Notes: a model not told the origin generated them from the sequence alone. 64,000 nucleotides of DNA from Arcobacteraceae bacterium (GCA_021107755.1 JAIOSF010000021.1:1-64000); one strand, 5' to 3'. Counted from the stretch's first letter, positions 27,898-38,104 are shown. Made by a program: numbers and translations.

Positions 27898-28857
27898 ATG
27901 GATAATGATATTATAATGACGGTAGTCAAAGTATTAGTTATTTTGCTTGTATTTTCTGCATTGGCAGGATTTACAACTTATATTGAGAGAAAAGTTTTAG
28001 CATTTATGCAACGAAGACCAGGACCACTTCATGTTGGACCTTTTGGTTTATTACAAATTTTAGCAGATGGTGCAAAGCTTTTTACAAAAGAAGATTTTAT
28101 ACCTCAAAATGCTAATAGATTGATATTTATGATTGCACCAGTTATAACTGCAGCAACTGCTTTTATTGCAATGACAGCAGTTCCTTTTGTACCAGGGGTG
28201 ATTGTATCTGATATTAATGTTGGTGTATTATTTGTACTTGGTGTTATGGCAACTGGATTATATGGACCATTACTTGGTGGTATGGCACAAGCAAACAAAT
28301 GGGGACTTCTTGGAGGAGCTAGAACTGCAATTCAACTTTTATCTTATGAGGTTGTTACAGGTTTATCTATATTGGCACCTTTAATGTTAGTTGGGAGTTT
28401 ATCTTTAATTGATATTAATAACTATCAAGCAGGTGGAGTGTCAAACTGGCTAATCTGGACACAACCGTTAGCATTTTTTCTATTTTTAATTGCAGGATAT
28501 GCTGAAACAAATAGAACACCATTTGACCTTTTAGAACATGAAGCTGAGGTAATTGCAGGATATGCTACAGAGTATTCTGGTATGAGATGGGGTATGTTCT
28601 TTATTGGTGAGTATGCAAATCTATTTACAATATCATTTTTAGTATCACTAATCTTCTTAGGTGGATTTAATGATTTATGGTTTATTCCAGGTGCTATTGC
28701 AATTTTATTAAAAGTTATGTTCTTAATATTCTTATTTTTATGGACAAGAGCATCTTGGCCACATGTAAGACCTGATCAACTTATGTGGTTATGTTGGAAA
28801 ATATTGATGCCTTTAGGTTTATTAAATATTTTAGTTACTGCAATAGTAATATTATAA
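27898..28857 (+). CDS. nuoH: Complex I subunit NuoH
   Basis: The membrane subunit that joins the peripheral arm to the pump modules and lines the quinone channel. It has 319 residues with about eight helices. Conserved stretches are TYIERKVLAFMQRRPGP near residues 25-41, ILADGAKLFTKEDFIP, and AETNRTPFDLLEHEAEVIAGYATEYSGMRWGMFFI near 200-235, which holds the acidic quinone-site loop. Three bases separate it from the second nuoG. Confidence 0.97.
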   Translation: MDNDIIMTVVKVLVILLVFSALAGFTTYIERKVLAFMQRRPGPLHVGPFGLLQILADGAKLFTKEDFIPQNANRLIFMIAPVITAATAFIAMTAVPFVPGVIVSDINVGVLFVLGVMATGLYGPLLGGMAQANKWGLLGGARTAIQLLSYEVVTGLSILAPLMLVGSLSLIDINNYQAGGVSNWLIWTQPLAFFLFLIAGYAETNRTPFDLLEHEAEVIAGYATEYSGMRWGMFFIGEYANLFTISFLVSLIFLGGFNDLWFIPGAIAILLKVMFLIFLFLWTRASWPHVRPDQLMWLCWKILMPLGLLNILVTAIVIL

Positions 28858-28867
28858 AGAGGTAGTT

Positions 28868-29491
28868 ATGAGTTTTAAAGAATTAAAAGATAGAAACATA
28901 GGGAGCCAAAACTATGTGATGATGGATATTGAAGAGTATCCAACATCAGGATGGGATAAATTCAAGCAAATCGTGGATAGAGGATTTAGTGTAGAGTTAT
29001 TTAAAGGGTTAGGGATAACTTTTAAAATAATGAAAGAGGTTTTGTTTAATGGACAGTCTCATAATACACAATATCCTATTGAAAAACTACCAATTAGTCC
29101 AAGATATAGAGCAGTACATAAGCTTTTAGGTCTTCTTGAAAGTGGAAATAATAGATGTATTGGTTGTGGACTTTGTGAAAAAATTTGTATCGCTAAATGT
29201 ATACGAATGGATACAAAGATTGATGAAAATTCAAGAAAAGAGGTTATGGAATATACTATTAATCTTGGTCGTTGTATTTTTTGTGGTTATTGTGCTGAAG
29301 TTTGTCCTGAGTTAGCTATCGTACATGGTGATAGATATGAAAATGCGAGTGAACAAAGAGAGCATTTTGTCTTAAAAGATGATCTACTTACACCATTTGC
29401 AGAACTTCAAAATCAACTTGAATATCAAGGATTTGGTGCAATATCTCCAGATGCTGATAAAAAAATTAAAAAAACGCCATTGGCTTATTAA
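28868..29491 (+). CDS. nuoI: Complex I subunit NuoI
   Basis: A ferredoxin-like subunit carrying clusters N6a and N6b between NuoG and NuoB. It has 207 residues, with two 4Fe-4S motifs: CIGCGLCEKICIAKCI at about 97-112 and CIFCGYCAEVCPELAI at about 137-152. Between them the protein reads MDTKIDENSRKEVMEYTINLGR. The N-terminal about 75 residues include the amphipathic helix seen in the family. AAAGAGGTAG precedes the ATG. All eight ligands are present, so the downstream electron path is conventional. Confidence 0.96.
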   Translation: MSFKELKDRNIGSQNYVMMDIEEYPTSGWDKFKQIVDRGFSVELFKGLGITFKIMKEVLFNGQSHNTQYPIEKLPISPRYRAVHKLLGLLESGNNRCIGCGLCEKICIAKCIRMDTKIDENSRKEVMEYTINLGRCIFCGYCAEVCPELAIVHGDRYENASEQREHFVLKDDLLTPFAELQNQLEYQGFGAISPDADKKIKKTPLAY

Positions 29492-29502
29492 AGGATGATG
29501 AT

Positions 29503-30102
29503 ATGTTTGAAGTAGTAGCTTTTTATCTGTTTGCTTTTTTAACAATAGCAATGTTTACTGTGACAGTGATAACGAAAAATGCACTGTATGCATTAAGTTC
29601 ACTAGCAGCTGGTATGATATTTATATCGGCATTTTTCTTCCTTTTAGGGGCTGAATTTTTAGGTGCTGTACAAATTGTAGTCTATACAGGAGCTGTTATG
29701 GCTTTATACGCATTTGGTATGATGTTTTTTGACTCAATTAATGATGTAAAAGAATCTGTAGCAAATCCAAGATTAACATTTATAATGACAGGAATAATCG
29801 CTTTATTAGTAGTTGCAATATTTGTAGCACCAATAGTTGGAGCAAATATCACTGCACAATATCCTGTAGGGATGGCGGCTAACTTATATGGTACAATTGA
29901 TGGAAATGCTCAAGATGTTGGGGTAGTTTTATTTACTAAGTATCTAGTACCTTTTGAGGTAGCTGCAGTTATGTTACTTGTAGCTATGATTGGTGGAATT
30001 ATACTTGCTGGTAAAAAAATGGATATCTCAATTACACAACTAAGTGAACAAGAGATTGATAATCATAAAACTGATACAGAGATAGCAAAGGATATTAAAT
30101 GA
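29503..30102 (+). CDS. nuoJ: Complex I subunit NuoJ
   Basis: A membrane-arm subunit of 199 residues with five predicted helices. The conserved third-helix stretch GAEFLGAVQIVVYTGAVMALYAFGMMFF (about 49-75) is the region with the pi-bulge that couples quinone chemistry to pumping. The hydrophilic tail (KKMDISITQLSEQEIDNHK) is cytoplasmic. It overlaps nuoK by four bases (ATGA). Confidence 0.95.
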   Translation: MFEVVAFYLFAFLTIAMFTVTVITKNALYALSSLAAGMIFISAFFFLLGAEFLGAVQIVVYTGAVMALYAFGMMFFDSINDVKESVANPRLTFIMTGIIALLVVAIFVAPIVGANITAQYPVGMAANLYGTIDGNAQDVGVVLFTKYLVPFEVAAVMLLVAMIGGIILAGKKMDISITQLSEQEIDNHKTDTEIAKDIK

Positions 30103-30413
30103 GCGATATGGGAATAACATTAAATGATTATTTAATCCTAAGTACCATTATATTTATGATAGGTATGTATGGAGCATTAAGAAGAAAAAATTTACTTATG
30201 CTATTTTTCTCAACAGAGATTATGTTAAATGCAGTAAATATAGGTATGGCAGCAATCTCTAAGTTTCATGGAGATTTAACAGGTCAAATGTTTGCATTCT
30301 TTATTATTGCAATTGCAGCAAGTGAAGTAGCAATAGGACTAGGATTATTAGTATTGTGGTATAAACGAAACAATAATATTAACTTAGATTCATTACAAAG
30401 TATGAAGGGATAG
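30099..30413 (+). CDS. nuoK: Complex I subunit NuoK
   Basis: A three-helix membrane subunit of 104 residues related to MrpC. The family glutamates are visible in LLMLFFSTEIMLNAVNI (helix 2) and IIAIAASEVAIGLGLLVLWY (helix 3), which lie on the proton path. It starts inside nuoJ (four-base overlap); nuoL follows after four bases. It is normal length and intact. Confidence 0.96.
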   Translation: MSDMGITLNDYLILSTIIFMIGMYGALRRKNLLMLFFSTEIMLNAVNIGMAAISKFHGDLTGQMFAFFIIAIAASEVAIGLGLLVLWYKRNNNINLDSLQSMKG

Positions 30414-30417
30414 AGGT

Positions 30418-32349
30418 ATGGAAAGTTATTTATATATTGCACTATTTGCTCCACTAGTTGGGTCATTATTTGCAACACTATTTTCTAATAGTCCAAAGAA
30501 ACTTTTTGTAGGTGTTATTACATCTGCATTATTAATAGTTTCATTAATCGCATCAATAACATTATTGATGGATGTGTATCTAACAGAAACTATCGTGCAT
30601 GTAAGAATGTTAGATTGGATTGTTATAGGTAATGTCGATATTCCATTTGGATTTGTAGTTGATCAGGTGAGTGTTGTGATGATGGTAGTTGTTACAATAG
30701 TTTCAGCAATGGTACATATTCACTCTATTGGATATATGGATCACGATAAAAGTTTTAATAGATTTTTTGCTTGGTTATCAGCATTTGTATTTTCTATGAT
30801 GATACTTGTTATGTCTGATAACTTTGCTGGATTATTTATTGGTTGGGAAGGTGTTGGTCTTTGTTCTTGGGGATTAATTGGATTTTGGTATCATAAAGAG
30901 GATATCAAAAGAAGTAAAAATATTGAAGAATCGCCATATTCAACACTTTCACCATATTCTTCAAAGTCACCATCATGGGCTGCAAATGAAGCTTTTATTA
31001 TGAATAGAGTTGCCGATTTAGGGATGCTGATTGGTATGTTCTTAATTTTTTGGAATATTGGTTCTTTACAATATAATGAAGTGTTTTCTAAAATTGGTAC
31101 ATTAGACCATGGATTAATAGTAGCTATTGCAGCATTCCTATTTATAGGTGCTATGGGTAAATCAGCACAGTTTCCATTTAATACTTGGCTTGCAAATGCA
31201 ATGGAGGGTCCAACTCCTGTTTCAGCACTAATTCATGCTGCTACAATGGTAACAGCTGGGGTTTATTTAGTAATTAGAGCAAACGAAATTTTTACAGTTG
31301 TACCAGAAGTTGGATACTTTATAGCAAGTCTTGGTGCATTTGTAGCACTAGGAGCTGCATCTATGGCACTTGTTGCTACAAATATGAAAAAGATTATCGC
31401 TTTTTCTACATTATCTCAACTTGGATATATGTTTGTTGCAGCTGGACTTGGTGCTTATTGGGTAGCATTATTCCACCTTGCAACTCATGCGTTCTTTAAA
31501 TCTGTATTATTCTTAGGTGCAGGAAATGTTATGCATGCTACAAATGATGAGATAAATATTAAGAAAATGGGTGGGCTTGCTAAACATATGCCTCAAACAG
31601 CACTTATTATGACAATAGCATCTGTAGCACTTGCTGGTATCTTCCCACTTGCTGGATTCTTCTCTAAAGATTTAATTCTTGAGGTTGCTTATGGAAGTCA
31701 TGCATATATTTTATGGACAGTGTTATGGATAACAGCAGGGTTAACTGCATTTTATTCATTTAGACTTGTTATGTATGTATTTCATGGAAAAGAAAACTAT
31801 GACCACAATAAAGTACATCCACATGAAACATATCCATTTGTAATAGCTGCTATGACACCATTAGCAATTCTTGCAATTTGTGCTGGTTGGTTTGAACATC
31901 AATTTGTAGAGATGGTTACAAAAGTATTACCACCACTTGATATCCATGTTAGTTCACTTACTTTTTACTCATTAATTGCTGTAACAACAGCTATTGCTTT
32001 AGGTGGAATTATATTTGCAGTTGTAAAATTCAAAAAAGATGGTACATATTATAGTGAACAGATGAAAGATAGACTATGTTATAAAATATTAGCAAATCAA
32101 TACTATTTACCGCATTTTTGGGAAGCGGCAGTAACGAAACCATATGCAAAACTTTCAGAATTTAGTTGGAAAGAGCTTGATTTAAAAATTATCGATGCTA
32201 TAGTAGATGGTATTGCAAAAGGTATCTATGGTGGTGGAGAAGCTGGTACTTCTATGCAATCAGGTAACTTATCAAAAGCTTTAAAATGGATGGGAATAGG
32301 TATATTTATTCTTGTTATATTAGTTGTTGCTTTTGGCAATTTGAAGTAA
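30418..32349 (+). CDS. nuoL: Complex I subunit NuoL
   Basis: An antiporter-like proton-pumping subunit at the distal end of the membrane arm. It has 643 residues with about 16 helices, including the C-terminal lateral helix region (VDGIAKGIYGGGEAG...) and final anchor. Pump motifs are LFIGWEGVGLCSWGLIGFW (helix 5 Glu), FNTWLANAMEGPTPVSALIHAATMVTAGVYLVIR and the KKIIAFSTLSQLGYM lysine helix. It is intact, with ribosome-binding site AAGGGATAGAGG. Confidence 0.97.
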   Translation: MESYLYIALFAPLVGSLFATLFSNSPKKLFVGVITSALLIVSLIASITLLMDVYLTETIVHVRMLDWIVIGNVDIPFGFVVDQVSVVMMVVVTIVSAMVHIHSIGYMDHDKSFNRFFAWLSAFVFSMMILVMSDNFAGLFIGWEGVGLCSWGLIGFWYHKEDIKRSKNIEESPYSTLSPYSSKSPSWAANEAFIMNRVADLGMLIGMFLIFWNIGSLQYNEVFSKIGTLDHGLIVAIAAFLFIGAMGKSAQFPFNTWLANAMEGPTPVSALIHAATMVTAGVYLVIRANEIFTVVPEVGYFIASLGAFVALGAASMALVATNMKKIIAFSTLSQLGYMFVAAGLGAYWVALFHLATHAFFKSVLFLGAGNVMHATNDEINIKKMGGLAKHMPQTALIMTIASVALAGIFPLAGFFSKDLILEVAYGSHAYILWTVLWITAGLTAFYSFRLVMYVFHGKENYDHNKVHPHETYPFVIAAMTPLAILAICAGWFEHQFVEMVTKVLPPLDIHVSSLTFYSLIAVTTAIALGGIIFAVVKFKKDGTYYSEQMKDRLCYKILANQYYLPHFWEAAVTKPYAKLSEFSWKELDLKIIDAIVDGIAKGIYGGGEAGTSMQSGNLSKALKWMGIGIFILVILVVAFGNLK

Positions 32350-32362
32350 GGAAGGAAGGTAA

Positions 32363-33889
32363 ATGGAACACATTTTATCAATTTTAATATTTTTCCCAGC
32401 TTTTGCAGCTGTTATGGGGTTTATGGTACATAAAGATGCAATAAGAACATATGGGATTACAGTTACAGCAATTGAGTTTCTACTTTCTTGCTTTTTATGG
32501 GCTAGTTTTGACTCAAATAATGCAGGGATGCAGTTTAGTGAGTTTATACCAGTTATTTCACAGTATGGTATAGCATATAATTTAGGTGTAGATGGTATCT
32601 CATTATTTTTAATTATAATGACAACATTTATGACTATGATATCAATCATTGGATTAACTGAAAAAAGAGATTTAAAAAATCTTATTTTAACAGTACTATT
32701 TTTAGAGATGACAATGGTTGGTGTATTTGTTGCTCTTGATGCAATAATCTTCTATGTATTTTGGGAGTTATCACTTGTACCTATGTTATATATTGTTGGT
32801 GCATGGGGTGGAAAACTTAGAATATATGCATCAATAAAATTCTTTTTATATACATTTACTGGTTCATTAGTGATGCTTGTTGGTATGTTATATTTAGGAT
32901 ATGTATATTTTCAAACAACAGGAAACTGGAGTTTTAGTCTTTTAGATTGGAATATGATGATGCTTCCGATTGATATGCAGATGTGGTTATTTGTAGCATT
33001 CTTCTTAGGGTTTGCAATCAAAGTACCAATGGTACCATTTCATACATGGCTCCCTTATGCACATGGTCAAGCACCAACAATTGGTTCTGTAATTCTTGCT
33101 GCTGTTTTACTTAAAATGGGTACATACGGATTTATTAGATTCTCACTTCCATTATTTCCTGATGCGAGTGTAGCAATGATGATACCTATGGCTATATTAG
33201 CTATTATAGCTATAGTGTATACAGCTATGGTAGCATATGCTCAAGAAGATATAAAACAAGTAATCGCTTACTCTTCTGTATCTCATATGGGTGTAATTAT
33301 TCTTGGTATATTTGCACTCAATGTTGAGGGTATTGGTGGGTCATTATTTTTAATGATATCTCATGGTATTGTTTCAGGGGCTCTGTTTATGTTGGTTGGT
33401 GTTATTTATGATAGAAGAGGCACTAAGATGATGAGTGAATTTGGAGGTCTAGCAAGAGTAATGCCAATGTATGCTACAGTATTTGGTATTATGCTTATGG
33501 CATCAGTTGGTTTACCACTTACAATTGGATTTGTTGGTGAATTCTTAAGTTTACTTGGATTTTTTGCTGTATCACCAGTACTTACAGCTATTGCAGGTAC
33601 TACAATTATTTTAGGTGCAGTATATATGTTAGTACTTTACAAAAAAACATTTTTTGGACCAATAACAAATCCAATCAATGAAAAGCTACAAGATATAAAA
33701 GGACGAGAGGTTGCAGCATTTGTACCTTTAGTTATGTTAGTTGTATATTTAGGTGTATATCCAAAACCTATATTAGATCCAGTTGATAAATCAGTTAAAC
33801 AATTAGTACAAGTTATGTATCTAAAATCTGTTACACCTGAAGCAAAAGCTAAAATTGCAACAGTAAATACAATAGGGGAGACAAAATAA
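32363..33889 (+). CDS. nuoM: Complex I subunit NuoM
   Basis: The second antiporter-like pump subunit, with 508 residues and about 14 helices. Conserved features are [19 protein letters not shown] (helix 5 Glu), [39 protein letters not shown] and the lysine helix [25 protein letters not shown] lies just upstream of the start. The stop shares a base with the nuoN start (TAATG). Confidence 0.97.
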   Translation: MEHILSILIFFPAFAAVMGFMVHKDAIRTYGITVTAIEFLLSCFLWASFDSNNAGMQFSEFIPVISQYGIAYNLGVDGISLFLIIMTTFMTMISIIGLTEKRDLKNLILTVLFLEMTMVGVFVALDAIIFYVFWELSLVPMLYIVGAWGGKLRIYASIKFFLYTFTGSLVMLVGMLYLGYVYFQTTGNWSFSLLDWNMMMLPIDMQMWLFVAFFLGFAIKVPMVPFHTWLPYAHGQAPTIGSVILAAVLLKMGTYGFIRFSLPLFPDASVAMMIPMAILAIIAIVYTAMVAYAQEDIKQVIAYSSVSHMGVIILGIFALNVEGIGGSLFLMISHGIVSGALFMLVGVIYDRRGTKMMSEFGGLARVMPMYATVFGIMLMASVGLPLTIGFVGEFLSLLGFFAVSPVLTAIAGTTIILGAVYMLVLYKKTFFGPITNPINEKLQDIKGREVAAFVPLVMLVVYLGVYPKPILDPVDKSVKQLVQVMYLKSVTPEAKAKIATVNTIGETK

Positions 33890-35373
33890 TGATTCAGCCA
33901 ATTACAGTAGATATTGAAGCATTAAACCTACCATCATTAGTTCCAATGCTTGTTGCAATTATTGGTGCATTAGTGATATTATGTATAGATTTAGTTACTA
34001 AAAATTTACATAAATCATTATATGTTATGTTAACTATTTTGATTATACTTATAGATTTAGGTACATTAATTGGTTATAGTGGAGCTACAAGAGGATTTTT
34101 TGATGTTATGTTAATGGATGGTATCTCAATACTGTCTCAAATTATTATATTAGTTGCGTCTGGTTTATTTATTATACTTGCATTATCACAACAAAGATTT
34201 CATGAATACAGATACCCAGAGTACTTTGCACTGTTTTTATTTATGATAGCAGGTTTCCAGTTTATGGTTGCTTCAGATAACTTAATATTGATTTTTGTTG
34301 GACTAGAGACAGCTTCTATGTCACTGTATACTTTAATTGCGATGCACAATAGAGATAAGTCAACAGAAGCTGCTATTAAGTATTTTACAATGGGTGCATT
34401 AGCAGCTGGTTTCTTTGCATTTGGTTCTATGATATTTTATGGTTTAACAGGAAGTGTTGAACTTGGTCAAATATCAGCATCACTTGTTGCTTCTAATTTT
34501 GCAAACTATCCTATAATATTATTAGGTGTTGTGTTTATTATTGGGGGACTTGGATTTAAACTATCACTTGTACCATTTCATACATGGGCACCAGATGTAT
34601 ATGAGGGTTCAAGTTCTGCAATGGCAGGATATATGTCAATTGTTCCTAAAATTGCCGCATTTGTAGTAGCATTAAGATTTTTTGAAATATTTGTAAGTGC
34701 TGATAATGCTTGGGTAGAGATGGTATTATATATAATTGTAGTAACTACAATGACATTACCAAATATGGTAGCATTAGTACAAACAGATGTAAAAAGAATG
34801 TTAGCATACTCTTCAGTATCTCATGCAGGTTTTGTTATGGGTGCCATTTTAGTTGGTACTACACAAGCTACAGAAGGTTTGTTTTTATACTGGATATTAT
34901 TTACATTTACTAACCTTGGAGCATTTGCAATGTTATGGGTAAATAGAACTAAAAATGATCATGGTTTTCAAAGTGATCATCCATTTGAAAAGTTCTCGGG
35001 ACTTATTAAAATTGCTCCAATTCCAGCAACTATAATGGGATTATTCTTATTAAGTTTAGCAGGAATTCCTCCATTTAGTTTATTTTGGGGTAAAATGTAT
35101 TTAATAGGTGCAACAGTTAACGGTGGATATATTTTACTAGCATTAATAATGGCATTAAACTCGGCAATAGCTGCATACTATTACTTAAAACTAATAGTTT
35201 ATATGTTCTTAAAAGAGCCAAGAGAAGATGATAGAATTGAATTTATGGGGAATGCAAATAAACCTTTAAAAACAGTTATTGGGGTTTCTGCAATTATTAC
35301 AGTAACTTCTATAATATATATAGATCCACTTTTAGATATGATTTCAACATATGTACAAATGAGTGGTTTCTAA
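33889..35373 (+). CDS. nuoN: Complex I subunit NuoN
   Basis: The third antiporter-like pump subunit, with 494 residues and about 14 helices. It shows [19 protein letters not shown] (helix 5 Glu), [35 protein letters not shown] and the lysine helix [19 protein letters not shown]. Last gene of the nuo operon; an inverted repeat follows nine bases after the stop. Confidence 0.97.
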   Translation: MIQPITVDIEALNLPSLVPMLVAIIGALVILCIDLVTKNLHKSLYVMLTILIILIDLGTLIGYSGATRGFFDVMLMDGISILSQIIILVASGLFIILALSQQRFHEYRYPEYFALFLFMIAGFQFMVASDNLILIFVGLETASMSLYTLIAMHNRDKSTEAAIKYFTMGALAAGFFAFGSMIFYGLTGSVELGQISASLVASNFANYPIILLGVVFIIGGLGFKLSLVPFHTWAPDVYEGSSSAMAGYMSIVPKIAAFVVALRFFEIFVSADNAWVEMVLYIIVVTTMTLPNMVALVQTDVKRMLAYSSVSHAGFVMGAILVGTTQATEGLFLYWILFTFTNLGAFAMLWVNRTKNDHGFQSDHPFEKFSGLIKIAPIPATIMGLFLLSLAGIPPFSLFWGKMYLIGATVNGGYILLALIMALNSAIAAYYYLKLIVYMFLKEPREDDRIEFMGNANKPLKTVIGVSAIITVTSIIYIDPLLDMISTYVQMSGF

Positions 35374-35381
35374 AAAATCCT

Positions 35382-35410
35382 AATAGAGTTAGTAAATTAC
35401 TAGCTCTATT
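35382..35410 (+). terminator. Hairpin after nuoN, probable nuo operon terminator
   Basis: AATAGAG-T-TAGTA, loop, TACTA-G-CTCTATT forms a 12-bp stem with one T/G mismatch right after the nuoN stop. The following bases (TTAAACTAATC) are not a good U-tract, so this may be an mRNA 3' stabilising or processing structure rather than a strong intrinsic terminator. Confidence 0.5.
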
Positions 35411-35489
35411 TAAACTAATCTTAATACAAATTTAATTACAATTCCTCTCTTCATTTAAGACAAGCATTGAGAATATAGATATATTTTGA

Positions 35490-35592
35490 CTGCTTCTCTT
35501 AGACCTTTACAACTGCTTTTAAGGGCAACTCCCCAGGGTAGGAATACAGCAAGGAACTTTTAACTGTAGTGTGTTTAGGTATCTGGGAGGAG
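35490..35592 (+). ncRNA. ffs: Signal recognition particle RNA (4.5S-type)
   Basis: This RNA binds Ffh and targets membrane-protein ribosomes. The universally conserved tip is clear at about 35534-35551: CAGG, then GTA, the GGAA tetraloop and TAC (GTA pairs with TAC), then AGCA. This is the symmetric and asymmetric internal-loop arrangement of bacterial SRP RNA. It is flanked by CTCC and GGAA pairing, and the outer strands (AGACCT at about 35501, AGGTATCTGGGAGG at about 35577) close an elongated hairpin. A TATATT -10 at 35480-35485 supports the 5' end. Both ends are approximate to a few bases. It lies in the 347-base gap between nuoN and mscS, which has no coding sequence. Confidence 0.82.
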
Positions 35593-35688
35593 TACTTCAC
35601 TCCAATTAACATAATAAATCATTTTTAATTCATTAAATAAAATATATAATTAGTAACTTTGCAATTTATTAATTTATCAAAATATAGG

Positions 35689-35694
35689 TATAAT
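35689..35694 (+). promoter_or_regulatory. Candidate -10 element of mscS
   Basis: A perfect TATAAT (within GGTATAATTAG) about 27 bases before the mscS start, downstream of the SRP RNA gene. Motif and position only. Confidence 0.4.
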
Positions 35695-35720
35695 TAGTTT
35701 AAATAAATAGGGGAAATAAG

Positions 35721-36515
35721 ATGATTACAGAATTTTTAATAAAAGTTGCTATTGCATTAGCGATATTTTTTATAGGGAAGAAAGTAGCTAGATGGATAAC
35801 TGATTTTAGTTTACAAAGTTTAAATAAAACAGGACAAATAGATAAAACGCTTGAAACATTTTTATCAAGTGTAATATATGGAATATTACTTGTTGTAGTG
35901 ATATTATCAGCATTGGGGCAACTAGGGGTTCAAACTACCTCATTTATAGCTATTTTAGGTGCAGTTGGTTTAGCGGTTGGTTTAGCATTTCAAAGTACCT
36001 TATCAAATATTAGTGCTGGTGTTATGATTATTATATTTAAGCCTATAAAAGTTGGAGAATTTGTTGAAGCTGGTGGTGCATCTGGTGTTGTTGAAGAGAT
36101 AAATATTTTTAATACAATGATGAAGACAGGTGATAATAAAATCATCATTGTTGCAAACTCAAGAGTTATTGGTGGGAATATTACCAATTACTCAAGAAAA
36201 GAGACAAGACGGGTTGATACAGTATTTGGTATTGGATATGATGATGATTTAAAATTAGCAAAAGAGACATTGATTGAGATATTAAATAATGATGAAAGAA
36301 TTTTAAAAGAGCCTGAACCATTTGTTGCTGTTTCAGAACTGGCAGATAGTAGTGTAAATTTTGTTACAAGAGCTTGGGTAAAAAGTGAAGATTATTGGGC
36401 AGTGAAATTTGATACAATTGAAAAAGTAAAATTAACATTTGATGAAAAAAACATCTCTATACCATATCCACAAATGGATATTCACATGAATAAAAGCGAA
36501 AATGATGGAAAATAG
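35721..36515 (+). CDS. Small-conductance mechanosensitive channel, MscS family
   Basis: An inner-membrane emergency valve that opens on hypo-osmotic stretch. It is a 264-residue minimal MscS. Two N-terminal helices (about 2-22 and 46-68) are followed by the pore helix region GAVGLAVGLAFQSTLSNISAGVMIIIF at about 78-105 and then the beta domain entry PIKVGEFVEAGGASGVVEEINIFNTM. The C-terminal alpha/beta domain ends around 255. AGGGGAAATAAG precedes the ATG. It overlaps the next gene by 14 bases, suggesting the two proteins are made together. Confidence 0.93.
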   Translation: MITEFLIKVAIALAIFFIGKKVARWITDFSLQSLNKTGQIDKTLETFLSSVIYGILLVVVILSALGQLGVQTTSFIAILGAVGLAVGLAFQSTLSNISAGVMIIIFKPIKVGEFVEAGGASGVVEEINIFNTMMKTGDNKIIIVANSRVIGGNITNYSRKETRRVDTVFGIGYDDDLKLAKETLIEILNNDERILKEPEPFVAVSELADSSVNFVTRAWVKSEDYWAVKFDTIEKVKLTFDEKNISIPYPQMDIHMNKSENDGK

Positions 36516-37182
36516 TTTCCCTAAAAATTTTAAAAAAGGTATTTCTACTTTTCAAATAATTATATTATTAATTGTTGGATATTATGTTTGGGGCTATGTT
36601 GAGGATAATTACCTTTATAAAGACACCCCAAAGTATTTAGTAGAGTTTAAAGATGCAATAAAAGATTTTTCAGAACAAAAAGATACAGTAAAAAAAACAT
36701 ATAAAGATGCGATTGAAGCAAAAGATGAAGCAAAAAAAGTAAAATATGTTTTTAAAAATGAATCAACTAAAGATTTTATTAGAAAATGGGAAACTACTCA
36801 AAGTGAAGTAGTTACATTAAAAGAGAAATTTGAAGTGTATAAAGAGGAAACTGAAAACTTTGTAGATAAACTTGATGAAAATTTAGATCAAATTAAAGAT
36901 GATGAAGCTCTAAAAGATAGAATGAGAGAGTTTAGTAAGAAAAAAGCGAAACTAATGGCAAAAAATATTATCAAAATAGAACAAAATATTGAAAAATTAG
37001 ACAGATCAATAACAAAAGGAAATAACCTTATTGTCGCACTTAAAACTGTAAGTTCATTTAATGTTTTATCCGATGATGCAAAAGAGTTTGATTCTATATT
37101 AAATGATTCTAGTGATGTCTTTGTATCAATTGACTCTTTGGTTGATGAAGGTATTAAAGTTCTTGATGACGAGCTTAAATAG
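36502..37182 (+). CDS. Membrane-anchored coiled-coil hypothetical protein, 226 aa
   Basis: I do not recognise this family. Near the N terminus one membrane helix is visible (about 14-33, FQIIILLIVGYYVWGYVEDNY). The rest is long charged helices (about 45-170) with heptad-like Lys/Glu/Asp patterns, and there are no cysteines. It starts within the mscS gene (ATG at 36502 or 36505). The most economical idea is a periplasmic or cytoplasmic partner of the channel or a cell-envelope spacer protein, but no motif supports a specific function. Confidence 0.75.
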   Translation: MMENSFPKNFKKGISTFQIIILLIVGYYVWGYVEDNYLYKDTPKYLVEFKDAIKDFSEQKDTVKKTYKDAIEAKDEAKKVKYVFKNESTKDFIRKWETTQSEVVTLKEKFEVYKEETENFVDKLDENLDQIKDDEALKDRMREFSKKKAKLMAKNIIKIEQNIEKLDRSITKGNNLIVALKTVSSFNVLSDDAKEFDSILNDSSDVFVSIDSLVDEGIKVLDDELK

Positions 37183-37213
37183 ATTCTCTAAGGAGTATTT
37201 TATAAATATTCCA

Positions 37214-37219
37214 TATAAT
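37214..37219 (+). promoter_or_regulatory. Candidate -10 element before the 99-residue gene
   Basis: TATAAT in CCATATAATTGC about 25 bases before the start at 37245. Just upstream, GGAGTATTTTATAAATATTCC is an imperfect palindrome that could be an operator or the 3' end hairpin of the preceding gene. Confidence 0.35.
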
Positions 37220-37244
37220 TGCTTTTTTATAAAGGGATAAGATA

Positions 37245-37544
37245 ATGAATTTATTAATACCAGTAGATGATAGTGATATTGAAGAAGCGCAAATAGTTTC
37301 AATTGATGATGTACAGTACTGGTTACTTTTAGAACTTACCGAAGGTAAAGTGTTAAAATCAGAGTTTTATCAATCAAGAGAAGAGATGAGTGATTGGGTT
37401 GATGTTATTATTGTAAATAGTCAAAAAGAGTATGTATGGCCTTTTATGGAAGAGGGGATAGCTGTTTTAGTTGCTCCACTACAAAAGTCTATAGATGATA
37501 TAGTAGAAGCGTATTTATTTAAAGAGCTTCATGATATAAATTAA
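37245..37544 (+). CDS. Small hypothetical protein, 99 aa (possibly NifX-like fold)
   Basis: The N terminus MNLLIPVDDSDI and the pattern of strands (DVQYWLLLELTEGKVL, WVDVIIVNSQKEY, GIAVLVAPLQKSIDDIVEAYL) loosely resemble the dinitrogenase iron-molybdenum cofactor-binding (NifX/NifB-like) fold, which occurs in small stand-alone proteins. The resemblance is weak and no ligand motif is seen. It is soluble. AAAGGGATAAG precedes the start, and the cyclophilin gene follows after 13 bases, probably in the same transcript. Confidence 0.7.
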   Translation: MNLLIPVDDSDIEEAQIVSIDDVQYWLLLELTEGKVLKSEFYQSREEMSDWVDVIIVNSQKEYVWPFMEEGIAVLVAPLQKSIDDIVEAYLFKELHDIN

Positions 37545-37557
37545 AAAAGGAAAAAAA

Positions 37558-38067
37558 ATGTTTGGATTTAGTAAAGAGTTAAAAGAGTATGATTTATCAC
37601 AAGAGGAATTAGATAAATTACAATATGCAAAATTTACAACCTCAAAAGGTATAATATGGGTAAAGTTAGCACCAGAAAATACACCTAATACAGTAGCAAA
37701 TTTTGCACACTTAGCGAATGATGGTTTTTATGATGGATTAAATTTTCATAGAGTAATTGCTGGATTCATGGCACAGGGGGGTTGTCCACAAAAAACTGGT
37801 ACAGGAGGTCCTGATTGGGCTATAGAGTGTGAAACACAATCAGAAGGTCAAGTACATAAAAAAGGGAGCCTTTCAATGGCTCATGCTGGACCAAATACAG
37901 GTGGAAGCCAGTTTTTTATCTGTTTTGTACCATGTCCACATCTTGATAGAGGTCATACTGTTTTTGGTGGAATTGAAGCAAATGATACAGAAAGTTTTGA
38001 AGTTCTTGATTCTATAACACAAGGTGATGATATAGAAAAAATTGAGATATTTGAAACGAAAGAGTAA
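37558..38067 (+). CDS. Cyclophilin-type peptidyl-prolyl cis-trans isomerase
   Basis: It accelerates proline isomerisation during protein folding. It is a single cyclophilin domain of 169 residues with no signal peptide, hence cytosolic. Active-site motifs are FHRVIAGFMAQGGCP (Arg of FHRVI), GSQFFICF and the HLDRGHTVFGG segment. AAAAAAGGAAAAAAA precedes the ATG. It ends against serS on the other strand with a shared hairpin between. Confidence 0.95.
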   Translation: MFGFSKELKEYDLSQEELDKLQYAKFTTSKGIIWVKLAPENTPNTVANFAHLANDGFYDGLNFHRVIAGFMAQGGCPQKTGTGGPDWAIECETQSEGQVHKKGSLSMAHAGPNTGGSQFFICFVPCPHLDRGHTVFGGIEANDTESFEVLDSITQGDDIEKIEIFETKE

Positions 38068-38071
38068 TGTT

Positions 38072-38104
38072 AAAAGTTAAGGTTTGATAACCTTGACTTT
38101 TTTT
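38072..38104. terminator. Bidirectional intrinsic terminator between the cyclophilin gene and serS
   Basis: AAAAGTTAAGGTT, loop TGAT, AACCTTGACTTTTTT: a 12-13-bp stem with a single mismatch, followed by T-runs on the + strand and preceded by A-runs that act as a U-tract on the - strand. It lies in the 35-base gap of a convergent pair and probably ends both transcripts. Confidence 0.75.
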
